Shown here: one piece after another, positions 52,865 through 61,639 of the stretch | How positions within the stretch are numbered: the first letter of the stretch is position 1 | Layout of the letters: the number at the start of each line of letters is the position of its first letter | NCBI GenBank assembly: GCA_913045625.1 | Contig: CAJWPE010000001.1 | Coordinates: 62,001 to 126,000, forward strand | Origin: an uncultured Chloroflexota bacterium | GTDB taxonomy: Bacteria > Chloroflexota > Dehalococcoidia > Lucifugimonadales > UBA826 | DNA: 64,000 nt | Reading direction: 5' to 3' | Notes under the pieces: model-generated | Databases searched by the model: none | The model's input: the letters and a program-made list of their open reading frames with translations, nothing else | Told to the model about the DNA's origin: nothing | Program-made: the position numbers and the translations under genes

Positions 52865-53951
52865 TTAAATAATTCCAATCTAATTCGTAACCTATTCCGG
52901 GTAATTTGGTGGCTTTTATAGAACCTTCATTATTTACTGTTATGTCATCTTTTAATCCAAATTGATGTGCTTCTGTCGGCATCCAATATTCGTAAAAATC
53001 ACAATTTTTTACAGAATATATGACATGTAAGTTGGCTATGTTCAGTATTGAATTCCCTGCCGTTCCGATTTCGCAGTTATATCCAAAAGCTTCAGCTGCT
53101 GAGCATAATTTTTTTAGACCAGTTATGCCTAACTTTGATGCTGAACCTCTTATGAGTCTATTTGACTTAGTTCTAATGGCATTGGCCCCCCAAAAAAATT
53201 GGTTGTCTGATTGGTCACTCATGCATAGGGGTGTTTTTAATCTTTTGGATAATTCTGATATTGCATCTATGTCATTGTGAGAAACAGGATCTTCATACCA
53301 GTAGAAATTATTATCATCTAAGGCTTGTCCTATGTCATATGCTTTTCTATAGTCATATCCACAATTTGGGTCAAACATTAGTTTTATGTCTGGACCAACA
53401 CTTTTCCTAACTTCATTAACCATTTCTATAGTATTTTTAGTATCCATTACTCCAGGGTGAATTTTGTAAGCTTTAAATCCGCTATTTATGATTTCTGCCG
53501 CTTCTTTTACATAACCTTTGTAATCAATATGTCTTGGTGGGTATGTTGCGTATGCATCAATGGAATCACGTTGTGATCCCAGTAGCTCATATATAGGCAT
53601 ATTGGCTGCTTTTCCTGCTATGTCCCACAAAGCTACATCTACTGCTGCCCAAGCTCCTATTTTCAAACCCTTTCGTGAAGATAGTATTTGTACCCTACTC
53701 CATAGAAATTCTCTTTTTGATACATCCATTCCTAGTAATTCAGGTTTTAAAGTTTTGATTATGGAGCTGTAAAGACCAGATCCTCCGTTACGAAATTCTC
53801 CTATAAAACAATTACCTTCTATTCCGTTATCTGTAATTATTCTTAGAACTCCCTGATCAACTTTTCCAGCAAATCTCCCTAGATCTGAATCTAATCCAGT
53901 ATCAGGTGTTTCACGTTCAATTACATCGATACTAACTTCAGCTATTTTCAT
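52836..53951 (-). CDS. Enolase-superfamily protein (mandelate racemase/MLE-like), atypical active site
   Basis: Protein of about 371 residues. Metal-ligand strands are visible: MFDPNCGY (Asp), WYEDPVSH (Glu) and MSDQSD (Asp in place of the usual Glu). The strand-2 base is in YKIHPG, K-x-H where most members have K-x-K. The Asp-His dyad of mandelate-racemase-type enzymes is not evident: the expected PD reads GSAS and the expected His region reads CEIGTAG. A start at MKIAEVSID fits the paralogue at 54741 better than a Met four codons earlier. It probably handles an acid sugar or other carboxylate, reaction unknown. Confidence 0.85.
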   Translation of the reverse strand: MKIAEVSIDVIERETPDTGLDSDLGRFAGKVDQGVLRIITDNGIEGNCFIGEFRNGGSGLYSSIIKTLKPELLGMDVSKREFLWSRVQILSSRKGLKIGAWAAVDVALWDIAGKAANMPIYELLGSQRDSIDAYATYPPRHIDYKGYVKEAAEIINSGFKAYKIHPGVMDTKNTIEMVNEVRKSVGPDIKLMFDPNCGYDYRKAYDIGQALDDNNFYWYEDPVSHNDIDAISELSKRLKTPLCMSDQSDNQFFWGANAIRTKSNRLIRGSASKLGITGLKKLCSAAEAFGYNCEIGTAGNSILNIANLHVIYSVKNCDFYEYWMPTEAHQFGLKDDITVNNEGSIKATKLPGIGYELDWNYLNEKTVQNIK

Positions 53952-54089
53952 TTTTTTAAGCATCCTTTCATAATGGATTTGATTATAAGGATTTTTTGAT
54001 AATCATGATAATTTTTGTTTATAGTGTGTTTTTATATAGTTGCGTTTAATGTTTTTAATGTTGCTTAAATAGTATTTTATATAATTATT

Positions 54090-54671
54090 TTAGCTTTTAG
54101 TGTTGCTTATATTTTGAGTTGAAGGTTGCTCGAAATAAGTGTTAGATGGCTTCCAAATTTGCTCCATTATTGAATTCATGTCCTCGTCTTCGTGGTCAAA
54201 AGTGATTAAATTTGAGTCTCTGTTAAATATAATTTTGTATTTTTCAGTTTGGGCACATTTGATTGCTAATCTGGGAAGTTCCATGGATACAGAATCCCAG
54301 TCTGTTTTCATGTAGCTCAATCTCCACATCCATTTAGCTTCTCTTCCAGTAGGTAGTTTATTGAAACTAACAGGGGGTGCGTCCAAAATTTTCATGATTC
54401 TTGTTGAATCTTGCCAAGGGATTTCGTATAAGCTGAGTTTGTGAAGTCTGAAAGCCTTATCTTGCTCTATTATGTCTCTGGGGATCTGTTTAAATTCTTT
54501 TACCCAATTGGCAACAGTGCTTATTGTTACAACAGATCCACCGCTTCTTAACGTTCTGCCCCAATGACTTTCAATGCTTTTGTGTATGTTGTCTGTATGC
54601 GCGGAGTTTCGCGCATACAATTCGTAAGCGTGTAGCTTTTGTCCGTATGCGATATGTCCTCTTTTTGGCAT
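54090..54671 (-). CDS. Unknown protein, possible N-terminal HTH
   Basis: Protein of 193 residues, not recognised. A segment around 40-60 (GGSVVTISTVANWVKEFKQIP) looks like a helix-turn-helix followed by a Trp-x-x-x-Phe, as in terminase small subunits and transposase N termini. The rest has several Trp-rich patches (IPWQDSTR, REAKWMWRLSYMKTDWDS) and an acidic C-terminal tail. GGAG lies nine bases before the ATG. It stands between two enolase-superfamily genes in the same direction with gaps of about 70 to 165 bases. A regulator role is inference. Confidence 0.65.
   Translation of the reverse strand: MPKRGHIAYGQKLHAYELYARNSAHTDNIHKSIESHWGRTLRSGGSVVTISTVANWVKEFKQIPRDIIEQDKAFRLHKLSLYEIPWQDSTRIMKILDAPPVSFNKLPTGREAKWMWRLSYMKTDWDSVSMELPRLAIKCAQTEKYKIIFNRDSNLITFDHEDEDMNSIMEQIWKPSNTYFEQPSTQNISNTKS
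54594..54619. repeat. Perfect 10-base GC-rich inverted repeat inside a coding region
   Basis: TGTATGCGCG (54594-54603) and CGCGCATACA (54610-54619) flank a six-base loop. It lies within the unknown protein's early codons (YARNSAH region) and is far more GC-rich than its surroundings. TATGCG/CGCATA also recurs nearby (54644-54652, 54668-54676). Confidence 0.5.
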
Positions 54672-54740
54672 GCGTATTACTCCAAATTAATAAAGAAGAA
54701 TAGCACAAAACAGAACATATGTACTAATATTTAATTGGCT

Positions 54741-55820
54741 TTATTCCTTTAATTTATTGACCATTTTCATGTCTAATTCAACTCCAAGACCTGGTCCGTT
54801 TGGAACTTCTAATAATCCGTTTTTAATCTTTAAAGGTTCTTTTAAAATCGGATATTCATCTCTTATAGAAATGTTCTCAATATTGTATTCCTGTGCATAA
54901 GGAACAATCGATGATGAGGCTACAAAATGCGCATGAGCTACCGTGCTAATTGTTGGTTGAGTATTGTGACATGTAATTGGTATGCCAAATGACTCAGCTA
55001 AATTTGCTATCTTTATAAATGTAGTAAAACCTGGAGTTTTAACAATATCTGGTTGAATGATGTCTACTTTACCCTTGATTATTAAATCTCTGTATTCGTA
55101 AAGACTGTATATCATTTCACCTGAAGCTATAGGAATAGTTAAAGCATCTGCTACTTCTGATAAGCCTTGCAAGTCATAGTGAGGTCTTGGTTCTTCAAAA
55201 TGAAAGACGTTTAGTTCTTCTAGTTGCTTTCCAATTTCTATGCTTTTATGTACAGAATAAGCACCATTTACATCAACCAATATGTCTACATTGTCTCCAA
55301 CAGCTTTCCGTACTTCTGTTACTGTTTTTATTGTTTGATCTGCAGGGTCATCAATTTTGCCTGGTACAGCGCTATGTAATTTGTATGCACTGTAACCTTG
55401 TTCGACTAACGATACGGCACGTTTTGCTTCTTCTAACGGCGTCATATCTCGTTTCATTGAACTAGCATAAACTGGTACCTGGTCTTTGATTTTTCCTCCT
55501 AGTAAAGCATGTATCGGTAAATTTAATGCTTTGCCTTTAATGTCCCAAAGTGCGATATCAAGACCTGCAATTCCTATCCAGATTGCACCCCCGATTTCAA
55601 GAGCGTTACCTGCTTTTGCCATATCTTTAAATCGATTTTCTGTATCTAAAGGGTTTTTCCCAATGAGAGATGGAGCTAAAAGTGTTTCAATTACTGTTTT
55701 TGTAACACTTGGTTGTCGTCTAAAACATTCTCCAATTCCAGTTATTCCTTCATCTGTATGAACTAAGACAAAAGGGAAAGATTTATCTAATACTAAATAC
55801 TCTATAGATGTAATTTTCAT
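54741..55820 (-). CDS. Enolase-superfamily protein (mandelate racemase/MLE-like dehydratase)
   Basis: Protein of 359 residues. Metal ligands: LVDVNGAY (Asp), FEEPRPHYD (Glu) and IASGEM (Glu). The general-base strand is YKLHSA (K-x-H). The Asp-His dyad appears intact: IIQPDIVKTPG and ITCHNTQPT. This is the set expected for acid-sugar dehydratases or racemases of the mandelate racemase subgroup. ATG 55820 is chosen because GGAGA lies seven bases upstream; an earlier ATG would add 14 residues. It is the upstream member of three minus-strand genes. Confidence 0.88.
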   Translation of the reverse strand: MKITSIEYLVLDKSFPFVLVHTDEGITGIGECFRRQPSVTKTVIETLLAPSLIGKNPLDTENRFKDMAKAGNALEIGGAIWIGIAGLDIALWDIKGKALNLPIHALLGGKIKDQVPVYASSMKRDMTPLEEAKRAVSLVEQGYSAYKLHSAVPGKIDDPADQTIKTVTEVRKAVGDNVDILVDVNGAYSVHKSIEIGKQLEELNVFHFEEPRPHYDLQGLSEVADALTIPIASGEMIYSLYEYRDLIIKGKVDIIQPDIVKTPGFTTFIKIANLAESFGIPITCHNTQPTISTVAHAHFVASSSIVPYAQEYNIENISIRDEYPILKEPLKIKNGLLEVPNGPGLGVELDMKMVNKLKE

Positions 55821-55922
55821 TGAATTTTCTCCAAATTGATTATTTGAACAGTTGGATTTCATTTGTTGTGAGAGTTATCATATGACTTCCCTAAAATTCT
55901 TGGAATCAAGAGAATAAATTTT

Positions 55923-56993
55923 ATGTTAGATAGATTATCTTCTTTAGAAGAAAAATACGAAGAACTGGATAAGTTATTAGCTGATCCAGAAGTTGTGATG
56001 GATTACACCAAAGTTCAGCAATATGCCAAAGAGCAGGCAGCTATGCGTGAGGTTGTTGAATTAGCTAGAGCATATAGATCTGTAACTGAAGATTTACGAG
56101 AAGTAACAGATATGGTTCACAATGAAAATGATCCAGATTTGCTGGCTATGGCTAAAGAAGAACAAGAGGCTTTACAGACAAAACACGATCAGGTTGAAGC
56201 AGACTTGAAACTAGCTCTAGTTCCTTCTGATCCTAATGATGATAAGAATGTAATTATTGAAATACGGGCTGGGACAGGCGGTGAAGAAGCTGGCCTTTTT
56301 GCATCTAATTTGTTTCGAATGTATTCGAGGTTAGCCCAACGTCTTGAATGGAAATTAGAAGTAATTGATACGAAACAAACAGGTATTGGCGGTATTAAAG
56401 AAGTAACTTTTCAAGTAAATGGTGACCAAGCCTACAGCAAATTAAAACATGAAAGTGGTGTTCATCGGGTTCAGCGTGTACCGGCTACTGAGTCTAGTGG
56501 CCGAATTCATACATCTGCAGCAACAGTTGCTGTTTTACCCGAAGCGGAGGAAGTGGATGTAGAGCTTGCTTCCGAGGATCTTCAGATAGATGTTTATCAT
56601 GCTAGTGGTCATGGGGGTCAAAATGTTCAGAAAGTTGCTACTGCAATTCGAATTACTCATATTCCTTCAGGTTTGGTGACAACTTGTCAGGATGAAAGAT
56701 CTCAGCATAAAAATAAAGAGAAAGCTTTGGCAGTTCTTAGATCTAGATTATTGGCACAAGAGATAGCAAAACAACAACAAGAAATTACAGATTCCAGAAG
56801 ATCAATGGTTGGTTCTGGAGATAGGTCGGAAAGAGTTAGAACCTATAACTTTCCTCAAGGCAGGATTACGGATCATAGAATTAATTTGACTAGCTACAAC
56901 CTAGAACAAGTACTTGATGGCGATTTACTGGAGTTTATTGAGGCATTGGTACAAGAAGAACAGGCCTATAAATTAGAAAATTCAGGTTTATGA
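55923..56993 (+). CDS. prfA: Peptide chain release factor 1
   Basis: RF1 of 356 residues, terminating at UAA and UAG. The peptidyl-tRNA hydrolysis motif GGQ is at 231-233 (SGHGGQNVQ). The stop-codon-reading tripeptide is PAT at 187-189, which marks RF1 and not RF2. The N-terminal coiled coil (about 1-100) is normal. There is a four-base overlap with prmC, whose product methylates the GGQ glutamine. There is no clear Shine-Dalgarno before the ATG. Confidence 0.97.
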   Translation: MLDRLSSLEEKYEELDKLLADPEVVMDYTKVQQYAKEQAAMREVVELARAYRSVTEDLREVTDMVHNENDPDLLAMAKEEQEALQTKHDQVEADLKLALVPSDPNDDKNVIIEIRAGTGGEEAGLFASNLFRMYSRLAQRLEWKLEVIDTKQTGIGGIKEVTFQVNGDQAYSKLKHESGVHRVQRVPATESSGRIHTSAATVAVLPEAEEVDVELASEDLQIDVYHASGHGGQNVQKVATAIRITHIPSGLVTTCQDERSQHKNKEKALAVLRSRLLAQEIAKQQQEITDSRRSMVGSGDRSERVRTYNFPQGRITDHRINLTSYNLEQVLDGDLLEFIEALVQEEQAYKLENSGL

Positions 56994-57829
56994 AAATAAA
57001 GGATAATTTAAATATTTCAGGTGAACTGTTAATGAAAAGTGGTTCTCCAGATTCCCGCCTAGAGGCTGAAATTTTATTAAGACATGTGTTGAAGATTGAT
57101 AGAGCTACTATGTTTTCTAACTTAGAAAATGTTTTAGACAATAAACAAGAAAATGATATTGCTGAATTAGTTCAAAGAAGACTTGCTAACGAACCCCTTT
57201 CTTATATCACTGGAACTAGAGAATTTTATTCACTTGATTTTCAAATAACCTCTGATGTTTTAATTCCTAGGCAGGAAACAGAAACATTGGTTGATGAGGT
57301 AATTAAAATATCTAAAGAAAATCCTTTAAAAATAGTTGATGTAGGAACAGGCAGTGGGGCTATAGCAATCGCTTTAGCGGTGAATTTACCGCTGGCGAAA
57401 ATTATTGCTACAGATATTAGTGTTGATGCGTTACATGTGGCTGAAAGTAATACAAAAATGAATGACGTGTTTAGCAGGATTAATTTTAAACAGGGTAATT
57501 TATTAGATGTATTAGATGAGAAGGTAGATGTCATAGTTTCGAATCCACCTTATATTCCTAGTAATCAAATAGAACACTTACAGCCGGAAGTAAAAAAAGA
57601 GCCACATATAGCTTTAGATGGTGGTAGTGATGGCCTTGAATACATTAGACAATTAATTGGGAATTGTTCAGAGAATTTAAATGATAATGGACATATATTC
57701 ATAGAAATAGACCCATCTCAATCAGAAGAAGTATTGGAAATTGCAGATACACATTTTCCGGATGCTATAACTGCCATAATTAAAGATTTATCTCAGGACA
57801 ATAGAGTTTTATCTATACATTTAACTTGA
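56990..57829 (+). CDS. prmC: Release factor glutamine methyltransferase
   Basis: Protein of 279 residues. SAM motif I is VDVGTGSGAIAIAL, and the glutamine-binding NPPY is at 185-188. An N-terminal helical domain (about 1-75) precedes the catalytic domain. PrmC N5-methylates the GGQ glutamine of release factors. It overlaps prfA by four bases. A short palindrome TTAACTT-GAA-AAGTTAA (57821-57837) covers the ends of this and the convergent GuaB3-like gene. Confidence 0.95.
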   Translation: MKIKDNLNISGELLMKSGSPDSRLEAEILLRHVLKIDRATMFSNLENVLDNKQENDIAELVQRRLANEPLSYITGTREFYSLDFQITSDVLIPRQETETLVDEVIKISKENPLKIVDVGTGSGAIAIALAVNLPLAKIIATDISVDALHVAESNTKMNDVFSRINFKQGNLLDVLDEKVDVIVSNPPYIPSNQIEHLQPEVKKEPHIALDGGSDGLEYIRQLIGNCSENLNDNGHIFIEIDPSQSEEVLEIADTHFPDAITAIIKDLSQDNRVLSIHLT

Positions 57830-57833
57830 AAAG

Positions 57834-58967
57834 TTAAGATAACCCCAATTGATAATGTTTCCCTTCTGTTTTAATTGATGGAGCTACAATTACTTCAGCT
57901 TCATGCATTTCCTGAATGTTTAAAGCTCCAACCATTCCCATACATGCTTTTAAAGCTCCAATAAGGTTTTGAGTACCGTCTGATACTGATGAAGGACCAT
58001 AAAATAGTTGTTCTAGGGACCCTTTTGTTCCAACTTCAACCCTAGTTCCTCTAGGTAATGCAGGATGAGGGCTAGCCATTCCCCAGTTGACCCCTTTTCC
58101 AGGTGCTTCAGTAGATTGAGCTAATGGAGTGCCAATCATTACAGCATCAGCTCCAGATGCGATAGCTTTACATAATTCGCCACCCGTTCTGATGCCACCA
58201 TCAGTAATAATTGGAACATAACGTCCAGTTTTATGTTGATAGTCATCTCTTGCTTGAGCACAGTCCATAGTAGCTGTTACTTGAGGAATGCCAACTCCCG
58301 TTACCTCTCGAGTTGTACATGCAGCCCCAGGACCTACTCCTACTAGTACACCGTGTATTCCTGTTTCCATAATTTCCATAGCCACTTCGTACCCTACACA
58401 GTTACCCACCAATATTGGGACATCAACCATTTTTAGTAATTCTGGAAATTGAAGACCTTGCACACTGTTAGATGAGTGTCTTGCAGTAGTAACAGTAGAT
58501 TGAACAACTAATATATCTGCACCAGCTTCAACTGCTAGTGGAGATAATTTTTTAGTCGCTGCAGGTGTAACAGAGACTGCACAAACAGAACCAGTAGCTT
58601 TAATTTCTTTAATTCTTTTTTCAATTAAATCTTCTCTTAGTGGAGAGGAGTAAATTTTTTGCATTACAGAAGTCACTTCAGATTTAGGAGTCTGAGAAAT
58701 TTCGTCAATTGCTTCTTGAGGGTTATCGTATCTTGAGTGGACGCCTTCCAAATTCATTACGCTGAGGGCACCTTGCTTATGCATTGCTCCAGCAAAACTT
58801 GGACTAGCAACTGCATCCATAGCAGAGCCCATGATAGGAATATTTATTGAAATTTCACCAACCGTAAAACTAGTGTCGGTCATTTCAGGGTTGACGGTAA
58901 TTACACCGGGAGAAATAGCCACTTCATCAAATCCGTACGTTCTTCTTAATTCTCGAAATTTAACCAT
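57834..58967 (-). CDS. GuaB3-type IMP dehydrogenase-related protein
   Basis: TIM-barrel protein of 377 residues like GuaB3, an IMPDH relative lacking the CBS (Bateman) insert. Visible regions: PIMGSAMDAVASP, VGVGPGAACTTREVTGVGIPQ (loop with the catalytic-position cysteine), DGGIRTGGELCKAIASGADAVMIG and a C-terminal VEVGTKGSL segment. Whether it oxidises IMP is uncertain for this subfamily. ATG 58967 is preferred, with GGAGA at eight bases; an earlier ATG adds 13 hydrophobic residues. Confidence 0.88.
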   Translation of the reverse strand: MVKFRELRRTYGFDEVAISPGVITVNPEMTDTSFTVGEISINIPIMGSAMDAVASPSFAGAMHKQGALSVMNLEGVHSRYDNPQEAIDEISQTPKSEVTSVMQKIYSSPLREDLIEKRIKEIKATGSVCAVSVTPAATKKLSPLAVEAGADILVVQSTVTTARHSSNSVQGLQFPELLKMVDVPILVGNCVGYEVAMEIMETGIHGVLVGVGPGAACTTREVTGVGIPQVTATMDCAQARDDYQHKTGRYVPIITDGGIRTGGELCKAIASGADAVMIGTPLAQSTEAPGKGVNWGMASPHPALPRGTRVEVGTKGSLEQLFYGPSSVSDGTQNLIGALKACMGMVGALNIQEMHEAEVIVAPSIKTEGKHYQLGLS

Positions 58968-59085
58968 TTGTTTTTTCTCCATTAAGAACAATAAAATGAT
59001 ATGCAAAAAGTGATCTTATTGTTACCTCAGTGTGCTGTCAACTTCGGTTGAATCAAGATATAAATTGATTAAAGGTTAAAAAATA

Positions 59086-60231
59086 ATGGCTGATATTGAA
59101 AATCAAATAAAAGAATTTGCTAAATCAATTGGTTTTGATGAAGTGGCTATTACTGATGCCAGTCCATTTTTAAATGATGAGAAAGCTGCTCTTGAACGAA
59201 TTCGTTCAGGAAAAATGGATGGATTGTCTTGGTATACAGAAGAAAGAGTTAAAAAAATGAATCACCCAGAAATTCTTTTACCAGGTGCCAAATCGATTAT
59301 TTCACTTTTGACGAGTTATCTTGGTGATGAGCCTGATTCCACAAATTCTTTGAAAGGAAAAATGGCTAGATATAGCTGGGGAGATGATTATCATAATGTG
59401 ATCAAAAAAAGATTGAAAATTTTATGTGAAAAACTACCTGATATATTAAATACAGAGGTGAATACTAGAACTTTTGTTGATGATGGTCCTATGAATGATA
59501 GGGCAGCAGCTAGAAGGTCCGGACTGGGTTGGGTTGGTAAAAATACCAACATTTTGAATGGGAAATACGGTTCTTGGTTTTTTTTGTCGCAGGTGATTTT
59601 GGATGTTGATTTAACTAATGATTCTCCTTTAAATAAAACTTGTGGAAGTTGTGTTCGTTGTATTGATGCGTGTCCTACTGGTGCTATAAATGATTCATAT
59701 GAAATTGATAATCAAAAATGTATTAGCTATTTAACTATAGAGTTAAAAGGAAACATTCCTGTTGATTTAAGACCCTTAATGGGTGATTGGGTTTTTGGAT
59801 GTGATATTTGTCAGGATGTTTGTCCAGTAAATAGAAAAGCTCAAAAAGGAAGTTCGATTGAATTTCGACAGAGACCAGGATTTTCAACACCAGATTTAAT
59901 TCAAATATTAGAAATGGATCAAGCTGAATTTAGTAAAACTTATAAAAATAGTCCTGTTAAGCGTACAAAATTAATTGGATTAAAAAGAAATGCTTGTGTT
60001 GCTCTGGGCAATAATAAAAATCCTGATGCTGTTCAGCCTTTGAATGAAATTTTAATGAATGAAAATAATTTGCTTAAATCACATGCAGCTTGGGCTCTTG
60101 GACAAATTGGGGGTATTGATGCGGTCAATTATTTAAAGCAAGCTTTAGAAAATGAAAAAGATGAAGATGTTTTATTAGAAGTAAATTTGGCTATTGGTTT
60201 CTGTGAAGAGAATCAAAATGTGAGTGTATGA
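59086..60231 (+). CDS. queG: Epoxyqueuosine reductase
   Basis: Cobalamin-dependent last enzyme of queuosine tRNA synthesis, 381 residues. Two [4Fe-4S] ligand sets are seen: Cys186, 189, 192, 196 (CGSCVRCIDACPTGA) and Cys239, 242, 246 (CDICQDVCPVN). The cobalamin-domain segment ARRSGLGWVGKN is present. The C terminus (about 300-380) has HEAT-like repeats (SHAAWALGQIGG), as in longer QueG. AAAGG lies upstream. It overlaps the next gene by four bases. Confidence 0.95.
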   Translation: MADIENQIKEFAKSIGFDEVAITDASPFLNDEKAALERIRSGKMDGLSWYTEERVKKMNHPEILLPGAKSIISLLTSYLGDEPDSTNSLKGKMARYSWGDDYHNVIKKRLKILCEKLPDILNTEVNTRTFVDDGPMNDRAAARRSGLGWVGKNTNILNGKYGSWFFLSQVILDVDLTNDSPLNKTCGSCVRCIDACPTGAINDSYEIDNQKCISYLTIELKGNIPVDLRPLMGDWVFGCDICQDVCPVNRKAQKGSSIEFRQRPGFSTPDLIQILEMDQAEFSKTYKNSPVKRTKLIGLKRNACVALGNNKNPDAVQPLNEILMNENNLLKSHAAWALGQIGGIDAVNYLKQALENEKDEDVLLEVNLAIGFCEENQNVSV

Positions 60232-60986
60232 GTAGAGTATTTTTAGTTAATGTTGGATCAAACGCTAGCCATAGTTTTTGTAGCCCAATTTTTGATGATA
60301 GAACATTTGAATTTATTCCTATTCCGGAAGATAGAGATTTAGATCCATTATTTGGAATTCAGTATAAACAATTAAAATCTTTTAATTTTCCTGAAAATGA
60401 TCTTATGGAATTTATTCCTGAAAGATTTTGGGGTAAAACTATGCACAGTGATCCTGAATTCGACACTTTTACTTATGGAGATAATTGTGAAGTTAATCCT
60501 CGAGCTAGTTCTTTAAAAACTGTTCAAAGAGGTGATTTTTTGTTGTTTTTATCAAGATTACAGTCTTGGAGAAATAACAAGTTTCAAAACGAATTTGGTT
60601 TTTATTTTATAGGGTATTTGCACATTGATCAGATTATAAAATCAGTGAATTCTTCTTTAGATTCTTTATTGATGGATAGGTTTGCAATTAATGCACATGT
60701 TAGACGTGGAATGTCAGATCAAAATTTATGGGATAAGTTCTGGTTGTTTGGTGGCTCTTCTTGGTCTAAAAGATTTAATAGAGCTGTTCCAGTTACCAGA
60801 GAACTATGTGACCAAGTTTTTTTAACATCACAAGGTTTAAATTGGAATTGGGACGAGAAAAGATCTGATTTACAAGTAATTGGTTCTTATACACGAACAG
60901 TGAGACCTGTAATTGATCAAAGTGATGACACTCAAAAATGTAGATACAGCACGCTGTGGAGTTGGATTAATAAATATTGTGATTAA
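60228..60986 (+). CDS. Nmad3-like (nucleotide modification-associated) protein
   Basis: Protein of 252 residues. The N terminus pairs VFLVNVGSNASHSFCSPIFDD with TFEFIPIPEDRD, which resembles the SPIF...PIPE start of the Nmad3 domain family found with nucleic-acid base modification systems. The middle VQRGDFLLFLSRLQSW and FYFIGYLHIDQI also look like that fold. This recognition is from memory and should be tested. It overlaps queG by four bases, so it is co-translated with a deazapurine-pathway enzyme. A convergent Fur-type gene ends five bases later. Confidence 0.55.
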   Translation: MSRVFLVNVGSNASHSFCSPIFDDRTFEFIPIPEDRDLDPLFGIQYKQLKSFNFPENDLMEFIPERFWGKTMHSDPEFDTFTYGDNCEVNPRASSLKTVQRGDFLLFLSRLQSWRNNKFQNEFGFYFIGYLHIDQIIKSVNSSLDSLLMDRFAINAHVRRGMSDQNLWDKFWLFGGSSWSKRFNRAVPVTRELCDQVFLTSQGLNWNWDEKRSDLQVIGSYTRTVRPVIDQSDDTQKCRYSTLWSWINKYCD

Positions 60987-60991
60987 TTTGA

Positions 60992-61567
60992 CTAAGTGGC
61001 TTGGCATTTATTGCAAACGCTTGAAAGTTCTAATGAATGGGAATCAACGGATACATTGTAAATTGATTCAATTTTTTTAATTTCTTTTTCAATAGCTTTT
61101 TCAAATATGCTGTCAAGTTCAATATCATTAATGGATCCACATGATTTACAAAAAATATGGTGATGGTGATCATCCCCAACACCACTTAAACAAATTACTT
61201 TGGTGTTTTCAGGGGTTTGGAATTCATCAACTATGTTTTTATCTTTCAGATCATTGATATTTCTATAAATCGAGGAGACGGCTATTTGTCCGTTTGAAAG
61301 CCGAATAATATCTTCAACCGTTAATGGCTTTTTATACATCATCAAAATTATCAGAAGATTAATTCTTGGTTGAGTGAGGGGTACATTAGAATTTTTTAGA
61401 ATATTTCTGCATTTTTCATACAATTCTTTTTGAGTTTCAGGAGTATTTTTTACAGATAATTCTGTTGATCCGCATATTTTTAGGCATTGCTCGTATATTT
61501 TTTTTTCACGATCACTATCAAATGTGAGGTTTTTATCTGAATCGTTTATGTGTGAATCTGTTGACAT
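60992..61567 (-). CDS. Fur/Zur-family metal-responsive repressor
   Basis: Repressor of 191 residues. An N-terminal extension of about 50 residues is unlike classical Fur. The winged helix covers about 60-125 (LTQPRINLLIILMMYKKPLT, SSIYRNINDLKDKNIV). The metal-binding C terminus has DDHHHHIFCKSCGSINDIEL and ends with two further cysteines (CNKC), the structural zinc set. The divergent ZnuA-like gene and operator suggest Zur (zinc), though iron or manganese is possible. ATG 61567 is used; a TATAAT at 61582-61587 serves as its -10. Confidence 0.9.
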   Translation of the reverse strand: MSTDSHINDSDKNLTFDSDREKKIYEQCLKICGSTELSVKNTPETQKELYEKCRNILKNSNVPLTQPRINLLIILMMYKKPLTVEDIIRLSNGQIAVSSIYRNINDLKDKNIVDEFQTPENTKVICLSGVGDDHHHHIFCKSCGSINDIELDSIFEKAIEKEIKKIESIYNVSVDSHSLELSSVCNKCQAT

Positions 61568-61587
61568 CAAGCATATAACCTATTATA

Positions 61588-61634
61588 TTTGGGAATGATT
61601 CTCATTTGGGAATCAATCTCATTGTAAGGATAAT
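61588..61634. promoter_or_regulatory. Tandem Fur/Zur-type operator with divergent promoters
   Basis: An 18-base unit occurs twice with a 17-base period: TTTGGGAATGATTCTCAT (61588-61605) and TTTGGGAATCAATCTCAT (61605-61622). The units resemble AT-rich Fur-family boxes. The ZnuA promoter overlaps the second copy: -35 TTGGGA (61606-61611), 17-base spacer, -10 GATAAT (61629-61634). The repressor gene's -10 (TATAAT, minus strand, 61582-61587) abuts the first copy. Repression of both directions is expected. Confidence 0.75.
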
Positions 61635-61639
61635 TAAAA

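Noticed and set aside
53985..54020. GATAATCATGATAAT resembling a Fur box upstream of the enolase-superfamily gene
   Set aside because: It does not match the tandem operator seen at the metal locus, and such AT-rich strings are common by chance here.
57821..57837. Palindrome between prmC and the GuaB3-like gene as a bidirectional terminator
   Set aside because: The stem is seven mostly A-T pairs with no T-run, so evidence for termination is weak.
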